Below the pieces are notes generated by a model. It searched no databases, had not been told where the DNA came from, and saw nothing but the letters and a program-made list of their open reading frames with translations. The position numbers and the translations under genes were made by a program. A stretch of 64,000 nucleotides of DNA from UBA2166 sp964463965 (lineage in GTDB: Bacteria > Nitrospirota > Nitrospiria > Nitrospirales > UBA2166). Positions 1 to 6,601 of this stretch are shown here, piece by piece (within the stretch, counting starts at the first letter, position 1; every line of letters starts with the position of its first letter). The DNA is taken from contig CAYXED010000001.1 of NCBI GenBank assembly GCA_964463965.1, forward strand, positions 248,001-312,000, in the 5' to 3' direction.

Positions 1-904
1 TGTACATACGCTTACGTATGACATCCTTACCTCGCCTATACTCCTTTAGAGTCTTGACAAATCTATCACCCTCACCAAGCGCACGTTGTACACGCGCCTG
101 TGAATAGGCTTCTGCCTTATTAACTGTTTCGGCTGCCTGACCTTTAGCTCTGGGGATGATATCATTTTCGTAGCTTTGTGCCTGTCGAATAAGGCGCTCA
201 CGATCTTCCTTCGCACTCGCAACATCCTTAAAGGCAGCCACAACTTCTTTAGGCGGCGTAACATCTTTTAATTGAACAGTGGTTATATCCACCCCTGCGG
301 CATAACCATTCAAAATTTTTTGTGCAATCGCTTGAGTCTCAGTCTGTATCTTTTGCTTACCAGTGGTTAAGGCATCATCAACCAGGGTTTTGCCAATCAC
401 TTCTCGAATCGCAGCTTCACTACTTTTCCTGATCGTTTCCTCAATAGATGCGACATTAAAGAGATAAGCCTCAGCATCTTGAATACGATACTGAACAATC
501 ATCTCAATCTGAAGGATGTTTTCATCCCCAGTCAACATCAAGGCTTCTCTAGGTAGTACCTGCGCTCGACCGCTGGGGTCCCGACGAAACCCAATCGCAA
601 CCGGATGAATTTTGGTAACCTTTGGTTTCAGTACACTTTCAAATATTGGAACACGAAAATGAGGTCCAGGTTGAGTAATACGAACTACCTCTCCGAAACG
701 TTTTACGACACCTTGTTCATCGGGTGCCACAGTATAAAAAGCAGATATAAAACCAAGTAAAAGTGCGCCCAGAATAATAATAGCTTTTAAACCCTTCACG
801 GAACCGCCGCCACCGCCAGAACCTCCAAATTTCTGAAATTGTTTTAAAATATCTTGCAGTGGGTTATCAGCCTGTCCCCACTTATCACCCTGCTGCCACG
901 ACAT
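1..904 (-). CDS. hflK: HflK, membrane modulator of FtsH protease (3' end cut by window edge)
   Basis: Reading leftward from ATG at 904 gives 301 codons with no stop before the window edge, so the C-terminus is missing. The start is preceded by a near-perfect Shine-Dalgarno AAAGGAGG at 913-920. The N-terminus is hydrophilic (starting MSWQQGDKWG), then glycine-rich, then one membrane segment of about 20 residues near residues 30-55. An SPFH/prohibitin domain follows, beginning with the family-typical TVAPDEQGVVKRFG. Later segments (VDITTVQLKDVTPP, then an Ala/Glu/Arg-rich coiled coil) match the stomatin/HflK fold. HflK normally forms a large periplasmic-facing cage with HflC around FtsH and tunes membrane-protein turnover. 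hflC would be expected just left of base 1, which cannot be checked. The family assignment is firm. Confidence 0.93.
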   Translation of the reverse strand, partial: MSWQQGDKWGQADNPLQDILKQFQKFGGSGGGGGSVKGLKAIIILGALLLGFISAFYTVAPDEQGVVKRFGEVVRITQPGPHFRVPIFESVLKPKVTKIHPVAIGFRRDPSGRAQVLPREALMLTGDENILQIEMIVQYRIQDAEAYLFNVASIEETIRKSSEAAIREVIGKTLVDDALTTGKQKIQTETQAIAQKILNGYAAGVDITTVQLKDVTPPKEVVAAFKDVASAKEDRERLIRQAQSYENDIIPRAKGQAAETVNKAEAYSQARVQRALGEGDRFVKTLKEYRRGKDVIRKRMY

Positions 905-971
905 AATTAAAGCCTCCTTTTCTGTGCCTGAGAGCATCAAAGATAACAAAACACGCTTCTTGTTAGCAAGC

Positions 972-987
972 GTCAGTATCTACTGAC
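972..987. promoter_or_regulatory. Perfect palindrome between hflK and the rightward promoter
   Basis: GTCAGTA, a two-base spacer TC, then TACTGAC: two 7-base arms that are exact reverse complements. It lies in the divergent intergenic region, about 68 bases upstream of the hflK start and about 18 bases upstream of the -35 of the rightward promoter. It could be an operator or a small hairpin. No regulator family can be named from the sequence. Confidence 0.35.
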
Positions 988-1004
988 AATTGTTTGACAA
1001 TCCG

Positions 1005-1033
1005 TTGAGGTTCTTTAAGGAATGGGCTATACT
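1005..1033 (+). promoter_or_regulatory. Sigma-70-type promoter for the structured leader and dehydrogenase gene
   Basis: TTGAGG at 1005-1010, a 17-base spacer, and TATACT at 1028-1033. The hexamers and spacing are close to consensus. Initiation is expected a few bases downstream, near 1036-1040, which coincides with the start of the foldable region. A TTGACA at 994-999 is 28 bases from the same -10 and is therefore not its partner. Confidence 0.6.
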
Positions 1034-1174
1034 GAGACCGTTACGCACCCTCCGCCATCTATCGAGAGGTCGTCCTTATTGAGGCGGATTTTGTAACGAC
1101 GACCCCGATAGCCTACTAAGTGATTATTTGCAGAATGTCGTAGGCTTAGGATGGTGGGTTGCGAAGAGGTACTC
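1034..1174 (+). ncRNA. Candidate structured RNA or riboswitch-like leader, three-way junction, unassigned
   Basis: Manual folding gives a closed multibranch structure. The outer stem pairs 1034-1039 (GAGACC) with 1168-1174 (GGTACTC, one bulged A), then 1044-1050 (CGCACCC) with 1156-1163 (GGGTTGCG, one bulge), then 1055-1059 (CCATC) with 1150-1154 (GATGG). Arm one pairs 1060-1064 with 1106-1110 and 1068-1074 (GGTCGTC) with 1098-1104 (GACGACC). Arm two pairs 1111-1116 (GCCTAC) with 1140-1145 (GTAGGC). The region begins where the 1005-1033 promoter should start transcription. A second hairpin (GTTGT 1219-1223 with ACAAC 1229-1233, closed by GGC 1216-1218 with GCC 1242-1244) lies between this and the gene at 1277. 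I recognise no conserved riboswitch core (TPP, cobalamin, FMN, glycine, lysine, SAM). It may be a cis-regulatory leader or a free small RNA. The pairing is seen; any function is inference. Confidence 0.42.
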
Positions 1175-1276
1175 AAATAGTCTTTATCTATGGGTGAGCT
1201 GGAAATTGCCCTATTGGCGTTGTTTATGACAACATCATGACGCCGTATCCTATTTTGGAAAGGAGTTAGACCTCGC

Positions 1277-2239
1277 ATGACCGAGCTTACAAACAAAGTT
1301 GTCATCATGCCCTCCATCTTTTCTGAGGCAGGTGATGAACCGGTCAGATTTTTACAAAAAGCTGGGTATGAAGTTATTCAAAACTCATTTCGACGAGATT
1401 TGAATGAAGACGAGATTGTCGGCCTTCTTGACGGAGCCGTTGCGCTAATTGTTGGAGAAGAACCAATTAGCCGCAGCATTATGGAACAAGCTCGCCACCT
1501 TAAGGCAATATCAAAACTTGGAGTATCGGTAGATAATATCGATATGGATATGGCAAGAGAACGTGGAATACTGGTCACACGCACCCCTGGAGCGCATCAA
1601 GTATCCGTTGCAGAGTTGACTATCGCTCTCATGTTAGGCCTAGCAAGAAATGTCCCTCGCATGGATCTTGATATCAGGAGGCAACGATGGGTGCAACCTA
1701 CAGGCATTGAAGTAATGGGAAAAACCCTTGGAATAATAGGCGTTGGAGAGTGCGGCAAAGAAGTCGCAAAGCGTGCAGTCGCAATTGGAATGAATGTACT
1801 TGGATTTGATCGGGACCCAGATGAAAAGTTTGCCTACCAACATGGCATAGAGTATGTTCTTGCAAATCAGATTTTCAAAGAGTCTGACTTTATTACTCTA
1901 CACCTCAGCCTAGGACCTGACACAGTAGGATTTCTTACCAGAGAACGTGTTAAACGATTAAAGCAAGGGGCTTTTTTGATAAATACGACACGTCCTGAGT
2001 TTCTTGACGAAGATGCCGTCTACGAAGCCCTGAAGGCCAAAAGGCTTCGAGGGGCAGCATTTGATATTCTTACACCGGAACCACCTTTAGGACATTTGTT
2101 TCTTGAGCTAGACAATGTAATCATGACCTCTCATGCAGGATCTCGAACAGAGGAAACGGTACAACGACAAGCCCAAATGGCAGTAGAAAACGTCGTTTCT
2201 GCACTGGATGGGACGGCAACAAGTTCAATCTTGCTCTAA
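1277..2239 (+). CDS. D-isomer-specific 2-hydroxyacid dehydrogenase (SerA-like)
   Basis: 320 residues of the D-2-hydroxyacid dehydrogenase superfamily, NAD(P)-dependent oxidoreductases acting on 2-hydroxy or 2-keto acids. The N-terminal half carries the flavodoxin-like catalytic domain ending in GVSVDNIDMDMARERGI. The nucleotide-binding Rossmann motif is GIIGVGECGKEVAKRA near residues 150-165. Further family motifs are LHLSLGPDTVGFL, the substrate-side Arg in INTTRPEFLDEDAV, and a C-terminal His in MTSHAGSRTEE. There is no C-terminal ACT or regulatory domain, so it is shorter than classical SerA. It could be a phosphoglycerate dehydrogenase paralogue or act on another 2-keto acid; the substrate is not deducible. 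ATG at 1277 follows AGGAG at 1261-1265. It sits alone, downstream of a candidate structured leader. Confidence 0.85.
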   Translation: MTELTNKVVIMPSIFSEAGDEPVRFLQKAGYEVIQNSFRRDLNEDEIVGLLDGAVALIVGEEPISRSIMEQARHLKAISKLGVSVDNIDMDMARERGILVTRTPGAHQVSVAELTIALMLGLARNVPRMDLDIRRQRWVQPTGIEVMGKTLGIIGVGECGKEVAKRAVAIGMNVLGFDRDPDEKFAYQHGIEYVLANQIFKESDFITLHLSLGPDTVGFLTRERVKRLKQGAFLINTTRPEFLDEDAVYEALKAKRLRGAAFDILTPEPPLGHLFLELDNVIMTSHAGSRTEETVQRQAQMAVENVVSALDGTATSSILL

Positions 2240-2274
2240 AAAAGATATAAACCACACTGCTTTCTCACCACCCT

Positions 2275-2308
2275 CACGGTCATCGAAGATAGCTCTTAGG
2301 ATACCGTG
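2275..2308. terminator. Hairpin between convergent genes
   Basis: CACGGT (2275-2280) pairs with ACCGTG (2303-2308). Inner pairs ATC/GAT and AAGA/TCTT close a four-base loop. It lies 35 bases after the dehydrogenase stop and just before the end of the leftward gene at 2311. No long T-tract follows on either strand, so intrinsic termination is plausible but not classical. Confidence 0.4.
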
Positions 2309-2310
2309 AT

Positions 2311-2589
2311 TTAGCGCCATAATAAAAATAAGATAAGCACACAAACTGCACCTAGTAAAAATGGGATTATACTAACTCTCAATAATCTCCTAGTGGAGTC
2401 CACGTCCTCTATAGACTTTGCTGGAAGATAAACAAACTCATAGGCAAGAATAAGATTTGTCAAAATCGCAAGCAAAACTCGAGCTCCCTGCGGCCAAGTT
2501 GGGACACCTCCAAAAATGACAACAGCAACATAGTACCCACTGACAAAGTGAATCATAGCCATTACACTTGTGATAACTGGGTTTTTCAT
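2311..2589 (-). CDS. Small integral membrane protein, unknown function
   Basis: 92 residues with three probable membrane segments: about residues 8-28 (containing GYYVAVVIFGG), 38-58 (LLAILTNLILAYEFVYLPA), and the C-terminal stretch from about 70 to 91 (VSIIPFLLGAVCVLILFLLW). A short charged loop (EDVDSTRR) separates the last two. I recognise no family. The start is not supported by a clear ribosome-binding site and could be the Met at residue 10. It is convergent with the dehydrogenase gene and 75 bases downstream of the zinc-finger gene at 2665-2889. The composition (long hydrophobic helices, positive inside loop) supports a real membrane protein. Confidence 0.55.
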   Translation of the reverse strand: MKNPVITSVMAMIHFVSGYYVAVVIFGGVPTWPQGARVLLAILTNLILAYEFVYLPAKSIEDVDSTRRLLRVSIIPFLLGAVCVLILFLLWR

Positions 2590-2664
2590 TTTTTACGATG
2601 AAGGCAGCTTTAGATTAGAGTTTAACAAACACTAGCTATTTGATACCCTGTATTGAGGAACTGC

Positions 2665-2889
2665 TTATTCTTTCACATCAGAACAATTGTGGCATACTCG
2701 TGGACGTCGTTTAAAATACCGAGTCACCCCAGATTCTAAACAGGAATAGTGGACAAACTGATCACAAACTGAACATCGTGACCAACCTCCAGTAAAGAAT
2801 GTAATCCGTCGTTTAAATGCTTTCTTACAAACAGGACATAAAGTATCAAAAGTGGCCAGCGATAAGTTATGATAGTTCGAATCAGTCAT
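2665..2889 (-). CDS. Small zinc-binding (RING/PHD-like) protein, unknown function
   Basis: 74 residues with four metal-ligand pairs in order: CPVC near residue 18, CSVC near 37, HYSC near 46 and CHNC near 67. The spacing resembles a cross-brace zinc fold (RING/PHD/treble clef). Basic patches (KKAFKRR, RYFKRRPR) could contact nucleic acid or acidic partners. No bacterial family is recognised. The ATG at 2889 has AGAGGG upstream. The gene is divergent, by 34 bases, from another zinc-ribbon gene at 2924, which suggests a shared regulatory region. Confidence 0.6.
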   Translation of the reverse strand: MTDSNYHNLSLATFDTLCPVCKKAFKRRITFFTGGWSRCSVCDQFVHYSCLESGVTRYFKRRPRVCHNCSDVKE

Positions 2890-2923
2890 ATGCCCTCTTC
2901 ACATTGATTGGAAAATATCTTGT

Positions 2924-3280
2924 ATGCTAGAAGACCTTAAAAACACAGAATCTCGACTAAGTGTACTTTCATGTCCAATATGCAAAGCAAACATCTTCCA
3001 TATCGATCCCCGCAGTGACAAAACCGGCGATATATATAATGGCCAATGTGTAGGCTGTCGTTATTCTTTCCCTATCCATTCCGATATTGCTTTGTTTATG
3101 CAGAGTCAACCAGATACCCTTATATTATTTAAATCCTTACCCTGCCCCTCATGTGAAAAAAGAGGGTCAACACTAAACTGCCGAGTACAACTCTCGGTGA
3201 GAGATTCGTACTACCTTGTTACCTGCACACATTGCAACCACCCATTCGCAGAACGTGCAGTAATGGATGTTTACGAATAG
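2924..3280 (+). CDS. Double zinc-ribbon protein, unknown function
   Basis: 118 residues containing two CxxC...CxxC modules: CPIC near residue 17 with CVGC near 42, and CPSC near 74 with CTHC near 100. Each module is about 30 residues long with beta-rich sequence between the cysteine pairs, as in zinc ribbons. The first half resembles Trm112/UPF0434-like small zinc proteins in general layout only, and I do not assign it. It is divergently transcribed from the zinc-finger gene 2665-2889. No strong Shine-Dalgarno is visible before ATG 2924. A hairpin downstream serves the opposite strand, so the transcript end on this strand is unclear. Confidence 0.55.
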   Translation: MLEDLKNTESRLSVLSCPICKANIFHIDPRSDKTGDIYNGQCVGCRYSFPIHSDIALFMQSQPDTLILFKSLPCPSCEKRGSTLNCRVQLSVRDSYYLVTCTHCNHPFAERAVMDVYE

Positions 3281-3285
3281 GGTAA

Positions 3286-3319
3286 TAAAAAAGCCCCTCC
3301 GCTAACGCTCGGAAGGGCT
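3286..3319 (-). terminator. Rho-independent terminator of the oxidoreductase operon
   Basis: On the leftward strand the stem AGCCC/GGGCT plus TCCG/CGGA (3292-3319, one mismatch, eight-base loop) is followed by six T residues (A-run 3286-3291 on the given strand). It lies about 30 bases past the stop of the alpha-subunit gene, the last gene of the operon. Confidence 0.8.
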
Positions 3320-3350
3320 CACTCGAATAGTAATTTTCAATTCTCAAGAT

Positions 3351-4691
3351 TTAAATATTTTGCATAAAATGCCCAACAGCGGCTGGATCAACCGGCTCAT
3401 CATCCTTGATTGTCCGTGAAACAGCAACGGCTGGTTTCTCTTTTAAGTTCTGTACAATTTCTTCAAAAATCATCTCCACTGGCATCGACATCCCACCATA
3501 AACGTGCGGACCATAAACTACACGCGCAGTCGAATATCCTGTAATTGCAGCAGCGATATCCTTTGCCAACCAACCAACATAGTTAAACTCAGGCACAACA
3601 ATAAGTTTTGTGTGTTGACAAATTTTTCGTAGTTCCTCAGTTGGAAATGGTCTCAAACAGGCTATTTTCACCAATCCGACTTCAATGCCCTCTTCGGCAC
3701 ACAAACGAATGGCTTCACGCGATTGCGCGGCTGCGCTGCCAGAAGCAATTAACAAAATATCACGGTCTTCATTTTCGGTCTCGATCAATCCACCCATGTA
3801 ACGATGGATATACTTCCTCGACCGTTCAACCGCAGCCCAAACCTCCTGCTGCCAAACCGCATGAATATTGTAAGCCATAAAGTTACTCTTTTGAACTGGA
3901 GCATCCCTAGAAAGCCTTGCAGGTGGATTTTCAGCATCCAAAACAGGGACAGCACCATCATGTGCAATACGGGGAGGTAGCTTGAATTCCCTCGACGGCA
4001 TATAGCAGTAACCCCTAGCATGGGTAACAAAGAAACCATCACAACAAATGCCAACAGGAAGGGTAACATCATTATGCTCACTGATAATAAAGGCCTTCAT
4101 GATGTAGTGAAATAAATCATCCTGATTTTCAGCATGAAACACAATCATTCCACAATTCAATAAGTAAGCAATTTCAATGTTGTCTGGTTGAATTGCGAGT
4201 GGCGCATTGACTACCCGGCAAGTAAACATTGCAACTGCAGGTAAACGGTGACCCGGCCATGACACGATCGGTTCAAGCCCTCTGAGAGTTCCCGGTCCAG
4301 CAGTAGCGGTAAAACACCGCACCCCAGCCCTTGAAGCACCCGCCATTGCAGACATCACCCCATACTCTTCCTCACCTCGATAATATTCTTTTACGTACCC
4401 TTCACCATACAGAACCCCAATAAGCTGCATGGTTTCACTCTGTGGAGTAATCGGGTAGGCAACTGAAAAATCAACATTAGATCTTCGAACTGCTTCCTTT
4501 GCAGCCTCACTTCCAGTGATAAACTCACGCTCCTTTGGAGCCTCGTTAAACATATACTCAGGAGTCACTACTTTTTGTTTCTTCGCCTCACCATGAGGGT
4601 CAATTTTACCCTCAGCTGGGGGAGGAGGGGCACTCGTAATTGGATCACCCTGCGGATTAGTTTTAACTTCTTCTTCTAGTCCTTCACTCAT
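3351..4691 (-). CDS. porA: 2-oxoacid:ferredoxin oxidoreductase, alpha subunit
   Basis: 446 residues. The alpha subunit of a pyruvate or 2-oxoglutarate:ferredoxin oxidoreductase, which interconverts a 2-oxoacid plus CoA with the acyl-CoA, CO2 and reduced ferredoxin. A charged, Pro-rich N-terminal extension of about 55 residues precedes the pyrimidine-binding domain (FITGSEAAKEAVRRSNVDF, then AYPITPQSETMQ near residue 80). Motifs YRGEEEYGVMSAMAGASRAG and TATAGPGTL mark the CoA/TPP-facing region. The C-terminal transketolase-type domain contains ILLIASGSAAAQSREAI and VVPEFNYVGWLAKDI. It is the last gene of a five-gene leftward operon, 81 bases after the epsilon gene. The split five-subunit layout is known from Hydrogenobacter and Nitrospira-type enzymes. 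The substrate (pyruvate or 2-oxoglutarate) cannot be read from sequence alone. Confidence 0.9.
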   Translation of the reverse strand: MSEGLEEEVKTNPQGDPITSAPPPPAEGKIDPHGEAKKQKVVTPEYMFNEAPKEREFITGSEAAKEAVRRSNVDFSVAYPITPQSETMQLIGVLYGEGYVKEYYRGEEEYGVMSAMAGASRAGVRCFTATAGPGTLRGLEPIVSWPGHRLPAVAMFTCRVVNAPLAIQPDNIEIAYLLNCGMIVFHAENQDDLFHYIMKAFIISEHNDVTLPVGICCDGFFVTHARGYCYMPSREFKLPPRIAHDGAVPVLDAENPPARLSRDAPVQKSNFMAYNIHAVWQQEVWAAVERSRKYIHRYMGGLIETENEDRDILLIASGSAAAQSREAIRLCAEEGIEVGLVKIACLRPFPTEELRKICQHTKLIVVPEFNYVGWLAKDIAAAITGYSTARVVYGPHVYGGMSMPVEMIFEEIVQNLKEKPAVAVSRTIKDDEPVDPAAVGHFMQNI

Positions 4692-4772
4692 ACCATTCTC
4701 CTCACGTCAGAAGACGTCTCCTGGCCTAGAACACTATACGTGATAGTAGAAAATACCACTCATAGTACTTTT

Positions 4773-5480
4773 CTATACCGCTGCTGCAGTTGTCTCTGGA
4801 GCAAGCGGATCAACATGCGTCTTTCCACCATTCACCCCAGCTTGCGTCGGAGTAAACTGAACCGGCTCTCCACCTGAGGGGAGCGCAATACCCATTTTCT
4901 CTCGAACACGCTTAATAGCTGCGGTCATTTTGTGTAATTTTTCAAGATCACAATCTCTAACACTCAACATCGCATCTTCGTGCCCCTGCTGAGCACATAA
5001 CGCAATGGTGCAACAATTCGTCCCAGAACGAATCATTTTCAGCGTCAAGTTTGCGTAGTGACAATGGACACCAACGAAAATACAAGCCTCTATCTTATTG
5101 TGTAAAATGGTTAAATTTGGGTGATTAGGATTAATACACTCCTCTGGATCAATTTTGGGGTATTTGGGCCGATAATCCGGCATAGGAATTATCCTAACAT
5201 TCGGAATTTGGGCTGCCATTTCCAAAACAGCACGTGCCTTTTCTATGGCATGTTGATTCCAACTCCAAAGAACCATCGGGCCAGGAAAAATTGTAGCATT
5301 TTGTTCCGTAAGCATCCTGGTAGCTGCTTCTTCCATTACCTTGTCTTCATCAACGTGATGCCCGTAGTAAATCCCCTCACCAGGATCAGATAACGACACC
5401 CCAAGTTGAGCAGCAGAAAGGGGCAAAAATCCGGCCGGCCCAGGAGTGATAATACGGTCTTCTTCTCGAATCTCACACAT
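4773..5480 (-). CDS. porE: 2-oxoacid:ferredoxin oxidoreductase, fifth (epsilon) subunit
   Basis: 235 residues of the small accessory subunit found only in the five-subunit oxidoreductases; it is often auto-annotated 'carbon monoxide dehydrogenase beta subunit family'. Visible features are a GPAGFLPLSAAQLG segment near residue 15, a GPMVLWSWNQHA segment near residue 70, and a Cys/His-containing core (IFVGVHCHYANLTLKMIRSG, then CCTIALCAQQGHEDAML) near residues 135-170. A Pro/Thr-rich tail follows. Its role is presumed structural or in electron transfer; this is family-level inference. It sits 11 bases downstream of the ferredoxin subunit and 81 bases upstream of alpha, with a small ACGTC/GACGT hairpin (4704-4717) in the latter gap. 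Confidence 0.8.
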   Translation of the reverse strand: MCEIREEDRIITPGPAGFLPLSAAQLGVSLSDPGEGIYYGHHVDEDKVMEEAATRMLTEQNATIFPGPMVLWSWNQHAIEKARAVLEMAAQIPNVRIIPMPDYRPKYPKIDPEECINPNHPNLTILHNKIEACIFVGVHCHYANLTLKMIRSGTNCCTIALCAQQGHEDAMLSVRDCDLEKLHKMTAAIKRVREKMGIALPSGGEPVQFTPTQAGVNGGKTHVDPLAPETTAAAV

Positions 5481-5491
5481 AATTAAGTTAC

Positions 5492-5824
5492 CTATTCCGA
5501 TACAGTCTCAGACTTGATTCTCGTCGTAGCAACCGCACTCTTGCCAGTATATTCAATCCCAACGGTAGTGGCGATCTCTGGAATCTGATCAATCATCTCA
5601 AGCTTGATAGCTTGTTTTTTTGCCATGGTGTCACAAACCCACACACAAATGGCACACCCTTTACATCGATCCACAGCAACATACGCAGACCCAAACTTTG
5701 ACCCATGTTCGGCGCCCAACGCTTCATCATACTGAATAGTATTCGCCTCAGGGCAGTATTGTGTACACAGCCTGCAACTCGTACTTGAGCAAATATCCTG
5801 ATTTATGTTTGCAACTAGATACAT
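5492..5824 (-). CDS. porD: 2-oxoacid:ferredoxin oxidoreductase, delta (2[4Fe-4S] ferredoxin) subunit
   Basis: 110 residues with two cluster-binding motifs. The first is in CSSTSCRLCTQYCPE (residues about 12-26), with an irregular spacing between the first two Cys. The second is CKGCAICVWVCD near residues 54-65. Together they bind two [4Fe-4S] clusters that pass electrons from the TPP site to free ferredoxin. The 30-residue insertion between motifs (rich in small and acidic residues) is longer than in clostridial ferredoxins. It lies between the gamma gene (9 bases upstream) and the epsilon gene (11 bases downstream), consistent with tight co-translation. Confidence 0.88.
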   Translation of the reverse strand: MYLVANINQDICSSTSCRLCTQYCPEANTIQYDEALGAEHGSKFGSAYVAVDRCKGCAICVWVCDTMAKKQAIKLEMIDQIPEIATTVGIEYTGKSAVATTRIKSETVSE

Positions 5825-5833
5825 CAGTATCTC

Positions 5834-6541
5834 CTATGCAAGAGCTTTTGTCGGTTCTTTTGCCGACTCAGGCTTCCACCCATGCTCTTCCGCAAAAGCA
5901 TAAGCCGCTCTTACTACATCAATGTTTTTATCAATTAGATCTTGCTTCTTCTTAAACTTTTTCTCAACGACACTGTCGAGCGCAGCAGTCCCACCCGACA
6001 CAACAAAACCTTTTCCAAGAAATCGCTCTTTTACCGCCTCGGCCATAGAGTCCAAGTCCGCAAGACCAGTTATGGCACCAATTGCGCCGACCATCGCCAT
6101 GTTGGTAGCCAAGTCGGTACCGGCAACATCCAAGGCCATTGTATACGCAGGAATGTAATAGAGCTTTACATTCTTCTCCTCCAACTCACGTGTTTCTTCA
6201 GGAGGCAAAGCCATAGGCCCATCCGAATTGATCAGACAGACCCCATTTTGCTTCAGGCCGAAATAAAACGGCATAGTATAGGATTTTCCATGCGTAATAA
6301 CCTGAGGATGAAAGATCATTATGATGTGAGGAAAGGTAATCTCCCCTATCTCATAAATTGGTTCATCGGAAACACGCACGTAACTTTCAACTGGAGCCAT
6401 GCGTTTTTCAGAACCATAAAATGGAACGATAGTACTTTCACCACCAAAACCAAGTACTGCCGTGCTAAAAATATGAGAGGCCGTCACAACACCCTGCCCC
6501 CCGAGACCTGCCATACGAATATTAAAACGTCTAGTCGCCAT
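5834..6541 (-). CDS. porG: 2-oxoacid:ferredoxin oxidoreductase, gamma subunit
   Basis: 235 residues. The family signature RMAGLGGQGVVTASHIFSTA is at the N-terminus (about residues 9-28). It is followed by STIVPFYGSEKRMAPVESYVRVSD and, later, ATNMAMVGAIGAITGL. The gamma subunit contributes to CoA binding and subunit contacts. The C-terminal tail is extended and charged (KKFKKKQDLIDKN). The gene is 60 bases downstream of the beta gene, and that gap holds a strong hairpin at 6564-6585. It is 9 bases upstream of the delta gene. A 458-codon open frame on the opposite strand across gamma and beta is a non-coding shadow. Confidence 0.88.
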   Translation of the reverse strand: MATRRFNIRMAGLGGQGVVTASHIFSTAVLGFGGESTIVPFYGSEKRMAPVESYVRVSDEPIYEIGEITFPHIIMIFHPQVITHGKSYTMPFYFGLKQNGVCLINSDGPMALPPEETRELEEKNVKLYYIPAYTMALDVAGTDLATNMAMVGAIGAITGLADLDSMAEAVKERFLGKGFVVSGGTAALDSVVEKKFKKKQDLIDKNIDVVRAAYAFAEEHGWKPESAKEPTKALA

Positions 6542-6563
6542 AAGCTTCCTCGCTTACATTTCC

Positions 6564-6585
6564 CTCCCGCATTTGTGAGCGGGAG
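6564..6585 (-). other. Intra-operon hairpin between beta and gamma genes
   Basis: CTCCCGC (6564-6570), loop of eight bases, GCGGGAG (6579-6585): a perfect 7-bp GC-rich stem. In the leftward transcript no T-tract follows, so it is unlikely to be a full terminator. It could protect mRNA ends or set subunit ratios. The stem is seen; the role is inference. Confidence 0.5.
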
Positions 6586-6601
6586 CTATATCGATCCACC
6601 A

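Noticed and set aside
1027..1317. 96-codon open frame on the - strand over the candidate structured RNA
   Set aside because: No recognisable protein, no ribosome-binding site, and the region folds better as RNA; it also overlaps the dehydrogenase start.
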